Assembly (NCBI GenBank): GCA_944393265.1
Contig: CALXZO010000003.1
Span: forward strand, 45,411-109,410
Source of the DNA: an uncultured Clostridia bacterium
GTDB taxonomy: Bacteria > Bacillota > Clostridia > TANB77 > UBA1234
Direction: 5' to 3'
DNA: 64,000 nt
Of this stretch, positions 16,799 through 25,632 are shown one piece after another. Every line of letters starts with the position of its first letter. Position 1 is the stretch's first letter. The translations under genes were made by a program, and so were the position numbers. The notes beneath the pieces were generated by a model. It was given only the letters and a program-made list of their open reading frames with translations. It did not search any database and was not told where the DNA came from.

Positions 16799-18034
16799 TT
16801 ATTTTACTACTTGTTTTATATAATCTAAATTAACTTCTCGAAATTTAGGGATTTGATAGCCAAGTGTATATATATCTGTAGCCAAAATGTCTTTTTCTAA
16901 CATCTTCTGTCCTGTTGAATTTGCCGTTTTTAAAAATTTGCTAACAGAAGTTACAATTGGCAAGTTTGAGTTATTATATATTTGTGAAAGAACCTTTTCG
17001 CCTGTTTTTGTAAAGCCTAAAACACGTATATATTGAGGATTATATTTATAGTCTTCTACGTCCTTTTTAGTGACATTCAATAATGTATGTAATAAGATTC
17101 TTTGAATTCTTGTCCTAGTATATCTCTTCGTTTTTATTATATCAATTATTTCATCAATCGTTTTTCCAATAGTCGAAGCTTTTTTTATTAGATTTTCTAA
17201 TCCTTCTGTAACATCGGCAATATCACGCAATTCTTCAACCGTACTTTTTCTTAAAGAATACATTATTTCGTTTTCAAAGTTTTTTAAAAACATTGGTGCC
17301 CTTCCATTTAATATTTCATTATTAATAGTATCAAATGTTTCCTTTGGCACTACATTTTCTACTGCCTTCAACTCATTTTTCTCTAAAAGCTCTCTTATTG
17401 CCGTTGCACTACAAATATTATCAACAATCGCTGTTGAATTATAGTCTCCACCTTTTCTTTTTATTGCAAGTGGTTTTATCATACTATTTGAATATAGTAG
17501 TGCCTTTAAATACTCTATTCCTAATATATTATTCGGGTCTAGCAAAATATCAGCAATGTATTTTGCATCATATTCTTTTTTCAAAAAATTCTTTAGTGCA
17601 TTACTTCTTGCAATTGGATATGAGACTCCTCGCTTAATTTCTGATTGTAATAATTTTTTATAATTTTCTGGCTCTAAATATAAAACATTTGCAATTCGTT
17701 TTAAAGTGTCTATGTCTGTTGTGTCACTTCCAAAGGAAATATTTGAGACCACTCCAAGTCCATCTAACAATGATATGCTTCCTTGTGCAAAATATTCTGC
17801 ACTTGATGTTGAATATATAAGTGGCAATTCAATAATTAAATCTGCACCATTTTCTAACGCCATTTTCGTTCTTATCCATTTATCAAATAATGCTGGTACT
17901 CCTCTTTGTATAAAGTTTCCGCTCATTATAACAACAATTGCATCACAATCCGTCTCCCTTTTAGTTTGTTCTATATGATACTTATGCCCATTGTGAAACG
18001 GATTATATTCAGCCACAATTCCACATATATTCAT
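16799..18034 (-). CDS. tmcAL: tRNA(Met) cytidine acetate ligase
   Basis: TmcAL makes N4-acetylcytidine at the wobble position of elongator tRNA(Met) using acetate and ATP. The 411-residue protein begins with ICGIVAEYNPFHNGHKYHI, containing the nucleotidyltransferase HxGH motif, and has the ISFGSDTTDID and RRKGGDYNS features of the YlbM family. The frame can start at a TTG three codons upstream; I prefer the ATG at 18034. Gene order rnhA-tmcAL-DUF1189 runs on one strand. Confidence 0.93.
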   Translation of the reverse strand: MNICGIVAEYNPFHNGHKYHIEQTKRETDCDAIVVIMSGNFIQRGVPALFDKWIRTKMALENGADLIIELPLIYSTSSAEYFAQGSISLLDGLGVVSNISFGSDTTDIDTLKRIANVLYLEPENYKKLLQSEIKRGVSYPIARSNALKNFLKKEYDAKYIADILLDPNNILGIEYLKALLYSNSMIKPLAIKRKGGDYNSTAIVDNICSATAIRELLEKNELKAVENVVPKETFDTINNEILNGRAPMFLKNFENEIMYSLRKSTVEELRDIADVTEGLENLIKKASTIGKTIDEIIDIIKTKRYTRTRIQRILLHTLLNVTKKDVEDYKYNPQYIRVLGFTKTGEKVLSQIYNNSNLPIVTSVSKFLKTANSTGQKMLEKDILATDIYTLGYQIPKFREVNLDYIKQVVK

Positions 18035-18069
18035 ACTTCTCAACTACCTTTCAAAAATATTTGTCAATT

Positions 18070-19038
18070 TCATTTATCAGTATCGTTCTTATTAGTATCC
18101 GTATTTTTTTCTTCTTCATTTGTACTAGATTCTTCCTTGTTTTCTCCTTCTTCAGATTTTTCTTCGTTTTCATCAAGGTTTTTATTTTCTCTAACTATTT
18201 TTACATTTCTAGCTGTATTTGCAATAATTAAAAATGCGTCTAACTTTATCGCTCTGACAGCGTAGAAAGCATACAAATATGTTAGTATTGTAGATGTAAA
18301 CACAGTATAATCTCTAATTCCTCCAACAACTACAATTGAGATAACTTCAACTATGCACGGAAGTGTCATTGTATATAATGCTATTTGATAATAATTTTTA
18401 TAATTTAATCTAATTCCATACATTACACAGGCAATCGAAACCACCAGAGCAACTATAAGTACATCTAAAAACTTATACATAACATATGCAACTATTACTA
18501 ACATATAAATGCTTATAAGCAAGCTTACATTATACAAAGGCTTTGAATATAAATCCGTTATATATGCATATACAGATGCCTTATCATGCGTCCCTTCGAT
18601 ATCACTAAAATACATATATATCTCTTGTTCAGGAGAAACGCACGTTATAGCATCCGAAGTTATATAAATTTTGATTCTTTTGTTTACATCATTGGGAATA
18701 CTCTTATATTCTCCACGATTATAAGATGTATCAATTATAACTGCCGTACTCCTATTCACGTCAATCGTCATTTTTTCTGGTACATTAAGTACACCATTTA
18801 CTAGTGTAAACTCAGGTACTATTTTATTATAATCTTCAATAAATTTTGCTACCTCTTGATTTATATTATTAAATATATTAGCTGCTATAATCAAAGTAAT
18901 TAGCAACATAAATTTTATAAAATATTTAAGACTTTTCGCTAAGTTTTCTGTCCTTAAAATATGTGGATATATTCTAAAATCAGTTATCGCTAGAAAAACT
19001 TTTTTGAAAAAGCCAATATTCTTCTCTTGTTTTTTCAT
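18070..19038 (-). CDS. DUF1189-family membrane protein
   Basis: A 322-residue membrane protein with one hydrophobic segment near residue 45, an extracellular region containing VPEFTLVNGVLNVPEKM, then four or five further membrane segments from residue 170 on. The FFKKVF...FRIYPHIL opening and the VPEFTLxNG motif are characteristic of DUF1189. The C-terminal 45 residues are a hydrophilic tail rich in Glu, Asn and Thr, probably cytoplasmic. Function is unknown. Confidence 0.75.
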   Translation of the reverse strand: MKKQEKNIGFFKKVFLAITDFRIYPHILRTENLAKSLKYFIKFMLLITLIIAANIFNNINQEVAKFIEDYNKIVPEFTLVNGVLNVPEKMTIDVNRSTAVIIDTSYNRGEYKSIPNDVNKRIKIYITSDAITCVSPEQEIYMYFSDIEGTHDKASVYAYITDLYSKPLYNVSLLISIYMLVIVAYVMYKFLDVLIVALVVSIACVMYGIRLNYKNYYQIALYTMTLPCIVEVISIVVVGGIRDYTVFTSTILTYLYAFYAVRAIKLDAFLIIANTARNVKIVRENKNLDENEEKSEEGENKEESSTNEEEKNTDTNKNDTDK

Positions 19039-19082
19039 TCAATTTCTCCATTCTATCAAGTAATATAAAACAACTCTCATAC

Positions 19083-19772
19083 TTATAGCACTACTATATT
19101 TCTATTAGAATGAGATAATAGTTTAACACCTTTAGATGTCAAAACAGCTGCATCTTCTATTCTCACTCCAAATTCGTTTTCTAAATAAATTCCTGGTTCT
19201 ATTGTAAAGACCATGTTTTTTTCAAGTACTGTTTGGTCATTTTTATATGATACTACCGGTTCCTCGTGTACTTTCTCTCCTATCCCGTGACCTAAAGAAT
19301 GAGCATAATCATATCCTGCGTTTTTTATGTTTTTTCTCCCATACATATCAGCAATAGATGCTTTATCTCCTATTCTAATATTTTCTACTGCAGTCTGGTG
19401 CGCCTCTAATACAAGATTATATATTTGAATTTGTTTTTCTGTTGGAGCTCCAATGAAAATCGTCCTAGACATATCTGAGCAATAATTATTCAAAACACAT
19501 CCGAAGTCTAATAAAACTATATCTTTATCTTGTATAATTTTTTCCGTGGGAGTTGAATGAATTTGTGACGAGTTTATTCCCGCTCCGACTATAGTATCAA
19601 ATGAAAGACTGGATGCTCCGTTTTTTACAAAAAAATCATAAATTTTTTTTGCAACATCAATTTCCGTCATTCCAGGCCTTATAAAATCACAAACATAGTC
19701 AAAACACTTGTCTCCCAACAAAGCGGCTTCTTCTAGAAGCTTAACTTCTTCATCTGTTTTTACAATCCCCAT
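19083..19772 (-). CDS. Short M24-family metallopeptidase (Xaa-Pro aminopeptidase/MetAP fold)
   Basis: A 229-residue pita-bread metallopeptidase containing only the catalytic domain. The five metal ligands can be placed: Asp in VLLDFGC, Asp in SDMSRTIF, His in SLGHGIG, Glu in FTIEPGIY and Glu in RIEDAAVL. Sequence around IHSTPTEK resembles Xaa-Pro peptidases more than MetAP, but the usual N-terminal creatinase domain of about 120 residues is absent. The start at MGIVKTDEEV is conserved-looking, so this is a naturally short member rather than a visible truncation. Confidence 0.85.
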   Translation of the reverse strand: MGIVKTDEEVKLLEEAALLGDKCFDYVCDFIRPGMTEIDVAKKIYDFFVKNGASSLSFDTIVGAGINSSQIHSTPTEKIIQDKDIVLLDFGCVLNNYCSDMSRTIFIGAPTEKQIQIYNLVLEAHQTAVENIRIGDKASIADMYGRKNIKNAGYDYAHSLGHGIGEKVHEEPVVSYKNDQTVLEKNMVFTIEPGIYLENEFGVRIEDAAVLTSKGVKLLSHSNRNIVVL

Positions 19773-19790
19773 AATATTAAAGCACTCTCC

Positions 19791-20493
19791 TTAAAATAAT
19801 TTCACTAATACACCTAAGTACCACGGTAACACAACTGTATATGGTAAAAACATTGTAACTATCGCTGAAATTACTATAAAAGGTCCAAAAGCGATGTAAT
19901 CATCTGCTTTCTTCATTTTTGTAATTAATAGAAAAATACTAACTATAGCTCCCATTGCAAACGAAAAAATAAATATTTGTATTATATTTCCAACACCAAA
20001 GAAAAGTCCTAACATTCCCATAAGCTTGACGTCTCCAAGTCCCATGCCTTCTCGTTTGTAAGCAACAAACGCAAACAAAGCTATTAAACTAAATATTCCG
20101 CGCTCCTACAAACATACCAAGCAACATATCAATACCGATAGAAAAATCCATTACAAGCATTATATATGTTAAAACTATTCCTATTAAGAATCCAACAAAA
20201 TTCAATATATTAGGTATTATTTCTGCTTTCATGTCAACAAATGCATCCATTATCAGGATAATTGCTAAAAAAGCAAACGCTACAAACTGATATGAAAAAC
20301 CATATTTATAAAATAGCGCTATTAACACAAGAGCAGTTATTAAGGCTATTTTTACATTCATATTTCTTTTTCTTAGTATTCCCTTTGCTGTTAACTTTTT
20401 TTCATCAGCTAGATCATCAATAATATTCGCCATTGGGATTGATACTGCTAAGGCAAACAGCGCAACTAAAACATTACAAATTATTATTGCCAT
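19791..20493 (-). pseudogene. Type IV prepilin peptidase (A24), frameshifted
   Basis: Two consecutive frames together form one A24 aspartic prepilin peptidase of about 233 residues. The first half ends in a stop after LGMFVGARNI; the second carries the GMGLGDVKLMG motif. The catalytic Asp residues lie in MDAFVDMKAEIIPN and GLGDVKL. Removing one base from GGAGCGCGG near 20100 restores GAGIFSLIALFAFVAY and joins the halves. It lacks the N-terminal cysteine-containing methylase region of classical PilD. Either the gene is broken or one base was inserted by error. No pilus genes are nearby. Confidence 0.85.
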
Positions 20494-20572
20494 TTTCTTT
20501 TACTTCCTTTCTAAATCTATAACTAAAATGTCCATTAAACTATATCAATTATTCCTTTAAATGTCAACTTGC

Positions 20573-20601
20573 TTGCACTTTTTTAAGAGGTATGATATAA
20601 T
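20573..20601 (+). promoter_or_regulatory. Promoter of the small zinc-ribbon gene
   Basis: TTGCAC (20573-20578) and TATAAT (20596-20601) are 17 bases apart, with TGA before the -10 as an extended element. Confidence 0.7.
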
Positions 20602-20688
20602 CGTGTTGTTGAAAAAAATGTCGCTTTTTATGACTATTTTTATGTTAATAGTGAAAGAATACTATTATTAGATTTGGAGGGAGTTATT

Positions 20689-20946
20689 ATGAAAATAAAC
20701 AAATGTTCTAAATGTGGTTCGTTTATTACTACCGATTCAACAATTTGTGAGTCTTGTTTAAGCAAGCAAGATTATGATATGACTTTATTAAAAAATTATT
20801 TTGATGAAAATTCAAGTTTCGATTCAATTTCTGCGATTTCTGCTACTACAGGAGTAGCGCCTTCGATTATCGAAAAATATATAAATGAAAATAATTATTC
20901 AGATACTGCAACTAGCCCAACTACCTTTACTTCAATTCAATATTAA
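20689..20946 (+). CDS. Small zinc-ribbon/HTH protein, YvyF-like
   Basis: An 85-residue protein with an N-terminal CSKCG...ICESC zinc ribbon followed by a helical segment, LLKNYFDENSSFDSISAISA, and TGVAPSIIEKYINENN. This layout matches the YvyF flagellar-operon type, in which a Zn ribbon precedes a MerR-like helix-turn-helix. No flagellar genes are near, so the role is open. The ATG at 20689 follows TTGGAGGGAG; the frame also opens at the TTG inside that SD. It is expressed from its own strong promoter. Confidence 0.7.
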   Translation: MKINKCSKCGSFITTDSTICESCLSKQDYDMTLLKNYFDENSSFDSISAISATTGVAPSIIEKYINENNYSDTATSPTTFTSIQY

Positions 20947-20960
20947 TTTATATATGATAC

Positions 20961-20990
20961 GAAATTTAAGGGTCATCTAGGCCCTTTTTT
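20961..20990 (+). terminator. Weak terminator after the zinc-ribbon gene
   Basis: AAGGG and CCCTT separated by about nine bases are followed by a short T-run. The stem is short, so termination may be partial and some transcripts may read into tyrS. Confidence 0.45.
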
Positions 20991-21022
20991 GTATATCTAA
21001 AAAAGGTTGAGTTTTTAAGAAA

Positions 21023-21073
21023 CAATTGCTATTATTAAAAAATATATTTTTAACAATACCGTATAGCAATTTG
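21023..21073 (+). other. Long hairpin in the tyrS upstream region
   Basis: CAATTGCTAT pairs with ATAGCAATT, with an AT-rich interior that also pairs (TAAAAA with TTTTTA). The T-box conserved bulge sequence is absent, so I do not call a T-box riboswitch. Confidence 0.4.
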
Positions 21074-21123
21074 AAAGTCTTTGTTTTATGATATTACAAA
21101 CACTAGATTAAGGAGGAATTTAA

Positions 21124-22326
21124 ATGAGAAATGTATACGACATTTTAGAGGAAAGAGGCTATATAGAACAAGTAACCCATGAAGGCTTAAGAGAATGGTT
21201 TGATAAAGAAAAAGTAACTTTTTATATTGGATTTGATCCTACCGCAGATAGTCTTCATATAGGTCATTTTGTTTCAATGATGGTTGCTTCGCATATGCAA
21301 AAGGCTGGACATAAGCCAATAATATTAATTGGTGGCGGTACTGCAATGATTGGTGATCCTTCTGGTAGAACAGATATGCGTTCTATGATGACAGTAGAAA
21401 CTATTAATCATAATGTTGAATGTTTTAAAAAGCAATTATCAAAATTTGTTAGCTTTGAAGGCGATAATGCTGCAATAATAGTTAATAATGCAGATTGGTT
21501 GCTTGGCCTAAATTACATTAATTTTATACGCGATATTGGCTCATATTTTTCTGTTAATAAAATGCTTACTGCAGAGTGCTTTAAGAAAAGGCTTGAGAAA
21601 GGGCTTTCTTTCTTAGAATTTAACTATATGCTAATGCAAGCTTATGACTTTTTGGAATTATATAAAAAATATAATTGTAGTTTAGAGCTTGGCGGAAATG
21701 ACCAATGGTCTAATATCCTTGCTGGCGCAGATTTAATTAGAAGAAAAGAGCAAACAACAGCATTTGGTCTTACATTTAAACTTTTGCTAACATCAGAAGG
21801 TATTAAAATGGGCAAAACTGCAAAAGGCGCTTTATGGCTAGACCCAAATAAAACATCGCCATATGAGTTTTATCAATATTTTAGAAATATAGCAGATGCA
21901 GATGTTAAAAATACAATGAAATTGCTTACATACATTTCGATAGAAAAAATTAATGAGCTTTGCGATGTTGAAGGTGAGAAAATTAATGAAGCTAAAAAAG
22001 TCTTGGCCTATGAAATAACTAAGATAATTCATGGAGAGGAAGAAGCTATAAAGGCAGAAAAAGCAGCAACGGCCCTATTTGAAGGAAGTGGCGATTTAGA
22101 AAATATGCCTACGACTAAAATTGACTCTTTGCCAGTTTCTATTACTAATCTACTAGTTCAAACAAAGCTTGCACCATCTAAAGGACAAGCAAAAATATTG
22201 ATTGAACAAGGTGGTATTTCTATTAATGATGAAAAGATAACAAACATTAACCATATGATAGATAACATTGATGAATATATAATCATTAAAAAAGGTAAGA
22301 AAACTTTTCATAAAGTTATATTATAA
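21124..22326 (+). CDS. tyrS: Tyrosyl-tRNA synthetase
   Basis: A class I synthetase of 400 residues. The HIGH motif is at residues 45-48 within [13 protein letters not shown]. The KMSKS-equivalent is IKMGKTAKG near residue 230. Tyrosine-recognition sequence [14 protein letters not shown] is present. The C-terminal S4 RNA-binding domain contains [32 protein letters not shown] precedes the ATG. It is the only plus-strand synthetase in the window. Confidence 0.97.
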   Translation: MRNVYDILEERGYIEQVTHEGLREWFDKEKVTFYIGFDPTADSLHIGHFVSMMVASHMQKAGHKPIILIGGGTAMIGDPSGRTDMRSMMTVETINHNVECFKKQLSKFVSFEGDNAAIIVNNADWLLGLNYINFIRDIGSYFSVNKMLTAECFKKRLEKGLSFLEFNYMLMQAYDFLELYKKYNCSLELGGNDQWSNILAGADLIRRKEQTTAFGLTFKLLLTSEGIKMGKTAKGALWLDPNKTSPYEFYQYFRNIADADVKNTMKLLTYISIEKINELCDVEGEKINEAKKVLAYEITKIIHGEEEAIKAEKAATALFEGSGDLENMPTTKIDSLPVSITNLLVQTKLAPSKGQAKILIEQGGISINDEKITNINHMIDNIDEYIIIKKGKKTFHKVIL

Positions 22327-22358
22327 TTTTTCTGTTTTATAGGGAAGTAACAAAAGTT

Positions 22359-22433
22359 AGGCGAGTCTTTGTGAAGTGAACCAAAAAAATGTCCAATTTT
22401 TTCGAGTTCAGTGCACGAGGTCTCGCCTTTTTT
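22359..22433 (+). terminator. Large palindromic terminator after tyrS
   Basis: AGGCGAG and CTCGCCT form the base of a hairpin about 70 bases long, with a further partly paired segment (GTGAAC with GTTCA), followed by six T. It runs straight into a deleted copy of the TTTATTTCATAGG element. Confidence 0.75.
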
Positions 22434-22491
22434 ATTTCATAGGAAAGTACTCAAAAATCTTTGATTTTTTAGATTTTCATTTTTGTTCTAA
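22431..22491. repeat. TTTATTTCATAGGAAAG element, deleted copy B
   Basis: Has the left end TTTATTTCATAGGAAAGTA joined directly to the right end (CAAAAATCTTTGATTTTTTA, then CATTTTTGTTCTAA). About 90 bases of the middle seen in copies A and C are missing. Confidence 0.7.
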
Positions 22492-22501
22492 CTTAACAAG
22501 T

Positions 22502-23182
22502 TTATAATATAACCATACCATTTATTTCTAGATGGAACCATATTCCAAGATAGTTCGCAGCATTTTTGCAAAGAAGCATTCTATCAAGAAAAATTTCAAA
22601 GTACTTAATTACTGGGCATATGTCTGTATCAATTTTTAATCTTAATACAACTTCTTTTTTACATTCATGTGCACTATTGTCAGCATCAATAATATCTAAT
22701 TTTGACTCTTCTACGGCGTAATTTACTCTGTCATGTATATCAAAACGAGATTTGTTTTCATTTCTGACACGCGAACGATGAACATCAGCCTTATCAGCTA
22801 ATATAAGAGCAGCCGAAATAGGGCTAACTGCTGTACCAGTAGCCTCGTCGTGGTTACCTATTGCCATCATAATTTCCGCAGCTTCTTTAATATCCATTCC
22901 TCTTTCTTTTAATAAGTTATATGCCATATACGCTCCCGTATGTGCATGATCAACTCTATTAATAGAATTACCGATGTCATGTAAAAAGCCAGCAATTTTA
23001 GCAAGTTCGCATTCTCTCTCGGAATAGCCTAATTCCTTTAAAATATTATATGCTTCGTTTGAAACAAGAGTAAGATGCCTTAATCCATGCTCCGTATAAC
23101 CTATTTCCAGCATTTGTCTATCCTGATTTTCTATTAATATTCTAATTTCTTCATCCTTTCTTATATCTTCAAAAGTAATCAT
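22502..23182 (-). CDS. HD-domain phosphohydrolase
   Basis: A 226-residue HD-superfamily protein. The metal-binding pattern is visible: H near residue 35 (HGLRHLTLV), the pair in AGFLHDIGN, His in VDHAHTGA and HDEATG, and Asp in LILADKADVHRSR. The pattern RHxxLV...FLHDIGN resembles metal-dependent phosphohydrolases acting on nucleotides or cyclic dinucleotides. It lies convergent with tyrS. The substrate is unknown. Confidence 0.8.
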   Translation of the reverse strand: MITFEDIRKDEEIRILIENQDRQMLEIGYTEHGLRHLTLVSNEAYNILKELGYSERECELAKIAGFLHDIGNSINRVDHAHTGAYMAYNLLKERGMDIKEAAEIMMAIGNHDEATGTAVSPISAALILADKADVHRSRVRNENKSRFDIHDRVNYAVEESKLDIIDADNSAHECKKEVVLRLKIDTDICPVIKYFEIFLDRMLLCKNAANYLGIWFHLEINGMVIL

Positions 23183-23263
23183 TTATATCAACTCCTATAG
23201 ATAGTATTATAATAATAAAACAAAAATCTCCTTTTATTATAATCATTTTTTACATTTACTACA

Positions 23264-23289
23264 ATATAAAATTTATTTACTTAAATTAA
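23264..23289. repeat. 26-bp direct repeat, left copy
   Basis: Begins ATATAAAATTTATTTACTTA and ends AATTAA. An identical 26-base copy lies at 23792-23817, on the other side of the transposase remnant. Confidence 0.8.
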
Positions 23290-23340
23290 ACGCTTTGTAG
23301 ATATACAATTGATGCGAAACAAAAAAATAGGTAATTTAAG

Positions 23341-23658
23341 TTGTATAATAAATTTAACCAAAAAGAAATTATACGAAAGGACCTAAAATTACCTACAAGA
23401 AACATTGTATCACAAAATAATAAGAGATATCTACCACATGATTTAAATTTTTACCAATGCACTTGTATAGATGAGGCAACAAAAGAAAGATTTCTATACT
23501 GGTATGAGGAACATATACCAGAAAATACCGTAAACTTTGTAAAAAGATGCATAGAATATTTTAGCTATGCACCTAAAGAAATTCAAACAGACAACGATAT
23601 TGAGTTTACTTGCAATCGTGCTGATGTAAAGAAAATTCAATACCTATGGCTGTTTTAG
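23341..23658 (+). pseudogene. IS481-like DDE transposase remnant
   Basis: A 105-codon open frame preserves part of a DDE integrase core: YQCTCIDEATKERFLYWYEEH, with a gap, then EIQTDNDIEFT. The usual N-terminal HTH, the first part of the core and the region with the final Glu are missing, and the frame begins at a TTG without a ribosome site. An imperfect inverted sequence (TAGGTAATTT with AAATTACCTA) surrounds its left end. It is a dead fragment lying between 26-bp direct repeats. Confidence 0.75.
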
Positions 23659-23721
23659 TGTATCTTACTCCAAAAGAAAAAAGAAAGCTTTAGAAAGTAA
23701 TATTATTTATTTAGTTGCTTA

Positions 23722-23781
23722 AAGCAAATGAAACAAATCTATTATGTAACTTATATTCCTCTAATAAATTTGTTTCACATC
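23722..23781. other. Inverted repeat right of the transposase remnant
   Basis: TGAAACAAAT and ATTTGTTTCA with an inner TATTA/TAATA pair form a long stem around a loop of about 17 bases. It may be an end of the lost insertion element or a terminator. Confidence 0.5.
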
Positions 23782-23791
23782 ATTGACAATT

Positions 23792-23817
23792 ATATAAAAT
23801 TTATTTACTTAAATTAA
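23792..23817. repeat. 26-bp direct repeat, right copy
   Basis: Identical to 23264-23289. This copy contains the last codons and stop of the TIGR04086-type gene, so the left copy looks like a duplicated piece of that gene's 3' end. Confidence 0.8.
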
Positions 23818-24175
23818 CGCCTATTATTCCACCTACCATACCAAGTAATATATTAAAAATAATTGTTGCTGTCGCATATCCTGTTAATGCAAACATACCT
23901 TCCGTAAAACTACTTAATATGTATAATAGCGCTATATATATGAGTCCCACCAGTCCCCCATTTTTTAATCCATTTTCTTTTATTTTTATAGCAACAAATG
24001 AACTCGCTATAAATACGCTAAACATACTAATAACAAATATACATGTAGGCATTGTGGATTCAGCAACATTTGTATATGCCAGTAATATAGCGTATATTAA
24101 AATTAAAATAATAGAAATAAGATATGCTATTCCTACCCCCTTAATAATTTCTTTAAAAATAATCTTTCTCTCCAT
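23801..24175 (-). CDS. TIGR04086-like four-helix membrane protein
   Basis: A 124-residue membrane protein with four predicted hydrophobic segments and a Gly-rich last helix ending GMVGGIIGVNLSK. The pattern, including IKGVGIAYLISIILILIYA and FVISMFSVFIASSFVA, fits the TIGR04086 family of Clostridia. I place the start at the ATG at 24175, which has AAAGGAGGAAATAAC before it; the open frame extends 17 codons further into repeat copy C. Function is unknown. Confidence 0.7.
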   Translation of the reverse strand: MERKIIFKEIIKGVGIAYLISIILILIYAILLAYTNVAESTMPTCIFVISMFSVFIASSFVAIKIKENGLKNGGLVGLIYIALLYILSSFTEGMFALTGYATATIIFNILLGMVGGIIGVNLSK

Positions 24176-24190
24176 GTTATTTCCTCCTTT

Positions 24191-24329
24191 TTTATTTCGT
24201 AGAAAAGCAACAAAAATTAACCGCATTATAGTACCAAAAGCTTTTCCATACGAAACAACTAAATCTCAATGCTGCTCAACATATGAAAATCCAAAATTTT
24301 TTGATTTCTAGATTTTCTTTTTTGTTCTA
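24191..24329. repeat. TTTATTTCgTAGaAAAG element, copy C
   Basis: Same plan as copy A at 6694-6846, but the first stem reads TTTCGTAGAAAAGC with GCTTTTCCATACGAAA, so base changes in one arm are matched in the other. It lies directly before the ribosome site of the minus-strand membrane protein gene. Confidence 0.65.
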
Positions 24330-24352
24330 TCCTATTCCGTATATGTTTAAAA

Positions 24353-24447
24353 TATGTCAATAGTAACGGAGAAGATTGACATATTTTTCATTCAACAGCA
24401 AAGCCATTTCAGGAATTTCGGTCAATCTTCTCCGTCCCATTGACATA
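24353..24447. repeat. Palindromic element, copy 4 (GTCAATnnnACGGAG type)
   Basis: About 95 bp. Arms ACGGAGAAGATTGAC and GTCAATCTTCTCCGT pair perfectly, with outer TATGTCAAT and ATTGACATA. It keeps the ACGGAG core of the family, but the rest of the arms differs from other copies in both arms together. Its right end provides TTGACA for the next gene. Confidence 0.7.
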
Positions 24448-24469
24448 ATACCATTTTTTATGATACAAT
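24440..24469 (+). promoter_or_regulatory. Promoter with -35 inside palindromic element
   Basis: TTGACA (24440-24445) is the end of palindrome copy 4. An 18-base spacer and TACAAT (24464-24469) follow, with TGA before the -10. The small zinc-ribbon gene starts about 30 bases downstream. Confidence 0.65.
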
Positions 24470-24501
24470 AACTAATGTGAGATAGGTAAGGAGGAATGTT
24501 T

Positions 24502-24729
24502 ATGACACTAAATGTATACGACAAACTCTTTTTTATAAAATTTGAAAATACTAATTCTAAGTTTTTTCCTAAATCATCTACAAATAATTCTACAATTCCT
24601 ACTAAAAATTTTGATTTGACTAAAAATATAGTTTGGGTTTGTAGCAGATGTGGACATACACATATCGGTTCGACCTATTTAAATTCGTGTCCGGTTTGTA
24701 ATTCACCATATCATGTATTCGAAGCTTAA
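24502..24729 (+). CDS. Small rubredoxin-like zinc-ribbon protein
   Basis: A 75-residue protein. The C-terminal 30 residues, WVCSRCGHTHIGSTYLNSCP plus VCNSPYHVFEA, copy the rubredoxin-like domain at the end of rubrerythrin, with two CxxC knuckles for Fe or Zn. The N-terminal 45 residues are rich in Ser, Thr, Asn and Lys and have no recognisable fold, and the ferritin-like domain of rubrerythrin is absent. The ATG at 24502 sits six bases after AAGGAGGA; an ATG two codons earlier is too close to that SD. Confidence 0.7.
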   Translation: MTLNVYDKLFFIKFENTNSKFFPKSSTNNSTIPTKNFDLTKNIVWVCSRCGHTHIGSTYLNSCPVCNSPYHVFEA

Positions 24730-24757
24730 AAAATCACCTTCAATAAAGGTGATTTTT
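24728..24757. terminator. Bidirectional terminator shared by convergent genes
   Basis: AAAAATCACCTT and AAGGTGATTTTTT form a stem with A/T runs on both sides. On the minus strand the stem encodes the last codons and stop of the HAD gene. Confidence 0.85.
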
Positions 24758-25624
24758 TAATATATATCGCTCCAATACGTGTGATACGCCATCTTGATCA
24801 TTTGACGGAGCAACAACACGTGCTACCTCTTTAGCCACAGGAGAACCATTATTCATAGCAACTCCAAGTCCTGCATTTTTTATCATTTCTATGTCATTGA
24901 AATTATCTCCTATTGCAATTACTTCTTCTGGACTCACATTTAATTTTTGTATAAGCGACTCAATTGCTTTCCATTTATTCATTCCTTTTGGTAGTATTTC
25001 AGCATAACTATATGAAAGTACATACTCTTTGCCATACTCTCTTATTATCTTATTAGAAATGTGCGGAGACGCTAATAAATTAACAGTGTCATACTCTTTT
25101 AATTTGTTTACAATTGAATTATATATTACTCTATCCTGGTCACATACTACTATTCTTGTAAACGGTTCATTGCATTTTTCTATATATCCTTTGCCGGCAC
25201 ATTTTATTTGAGTAATACCAGTTGCTTCACTATTGCAATTGTGTCTTTGCTTATAAAATGCCAGTGCCATATGTTTTAAATCTCTGACAATTATTTGACT
25301 GACTGTAAAGACCATGTAATAAATATTGTTTTCCAAACAAGTTTGAACAATGTCAACAACTGTACTTTTATCAATATACGTCGCTTCTACAATCTTTCTT
25401 TCTTGAATATCATATATAGAGGCGCCATTATCACAAATTACAAATCTATTTACACCCAATTGCTCTGCAATACCTAATACAGAGTCAGTCATCCTTCCAG
25501 ATGTCAAAACTACATTTACACCCCTAGAAATAACTCTCTTTATAACTTCTTTGTTTCTCTCGCTTAACATTCCATTCGAATTAAGTAAGGTTCCATCAAT
25601 ATCTATGGCAACAAATTTATACAT
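24740..25624 (-). CDS. Cof-type HAD phosphatase
   Basis: A 294-residue HAD-superfamily hydrolase of the Cof/YidA subfamily, which dephosphorylate sugar phosphates, FMN and similar small molecules. Motif I is DIDGTLLNSNG at residues 8-18 with both catalytic Asp. Motif II is LTSGR, and motifs III and IV are the Lys in GMNKWKAI and IAIGDNFNDIEMIKNAG. The large type IIB cap lies between. Its final codons form the terminator stem. The substrate cannot be predicted. Confidence 0.92.
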   Translation of the reverse strand: MYKFVAIDIDGTLLNSNGMLSERNKEVIKRVISRGVNVVLTSGRMTDSVLGIAEQLGVNRFVICDNGASIYDIQERKIVEATYIDKSTVVDIVQTCLENNIYYMVFTVSQIIVRDLKHMALAFYKQRHNCNSEATGITQIKCAGKGYIEKCNEPFTRIVVCDQDRVIYNSIVNKLKEYDTVNLLASPHISNKIIREYGKEYVLSYSYAEILPKGMNKWKAIESLIQKLNVSPEEVIAIGDNFNDIEMIKNAGLGVAMNNGSPVAKEVARVVAPSNDQDGVSHVLERYILKNHLY

Positions 25625-25632
25625 ATATTCTC

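Noticed and set aside
21023..21123. Possible T-box riboswitch before tyrS
   Set aside because: The long hairpin is present but the conserved T-box sequence (AGGGTGGNACCGCG type) and specifier loop are not visible.
23341..23658. An active transposase
   Set aside because: The N-terminal HTH and the end of the DDE core are missing, and there is no ribosome site.
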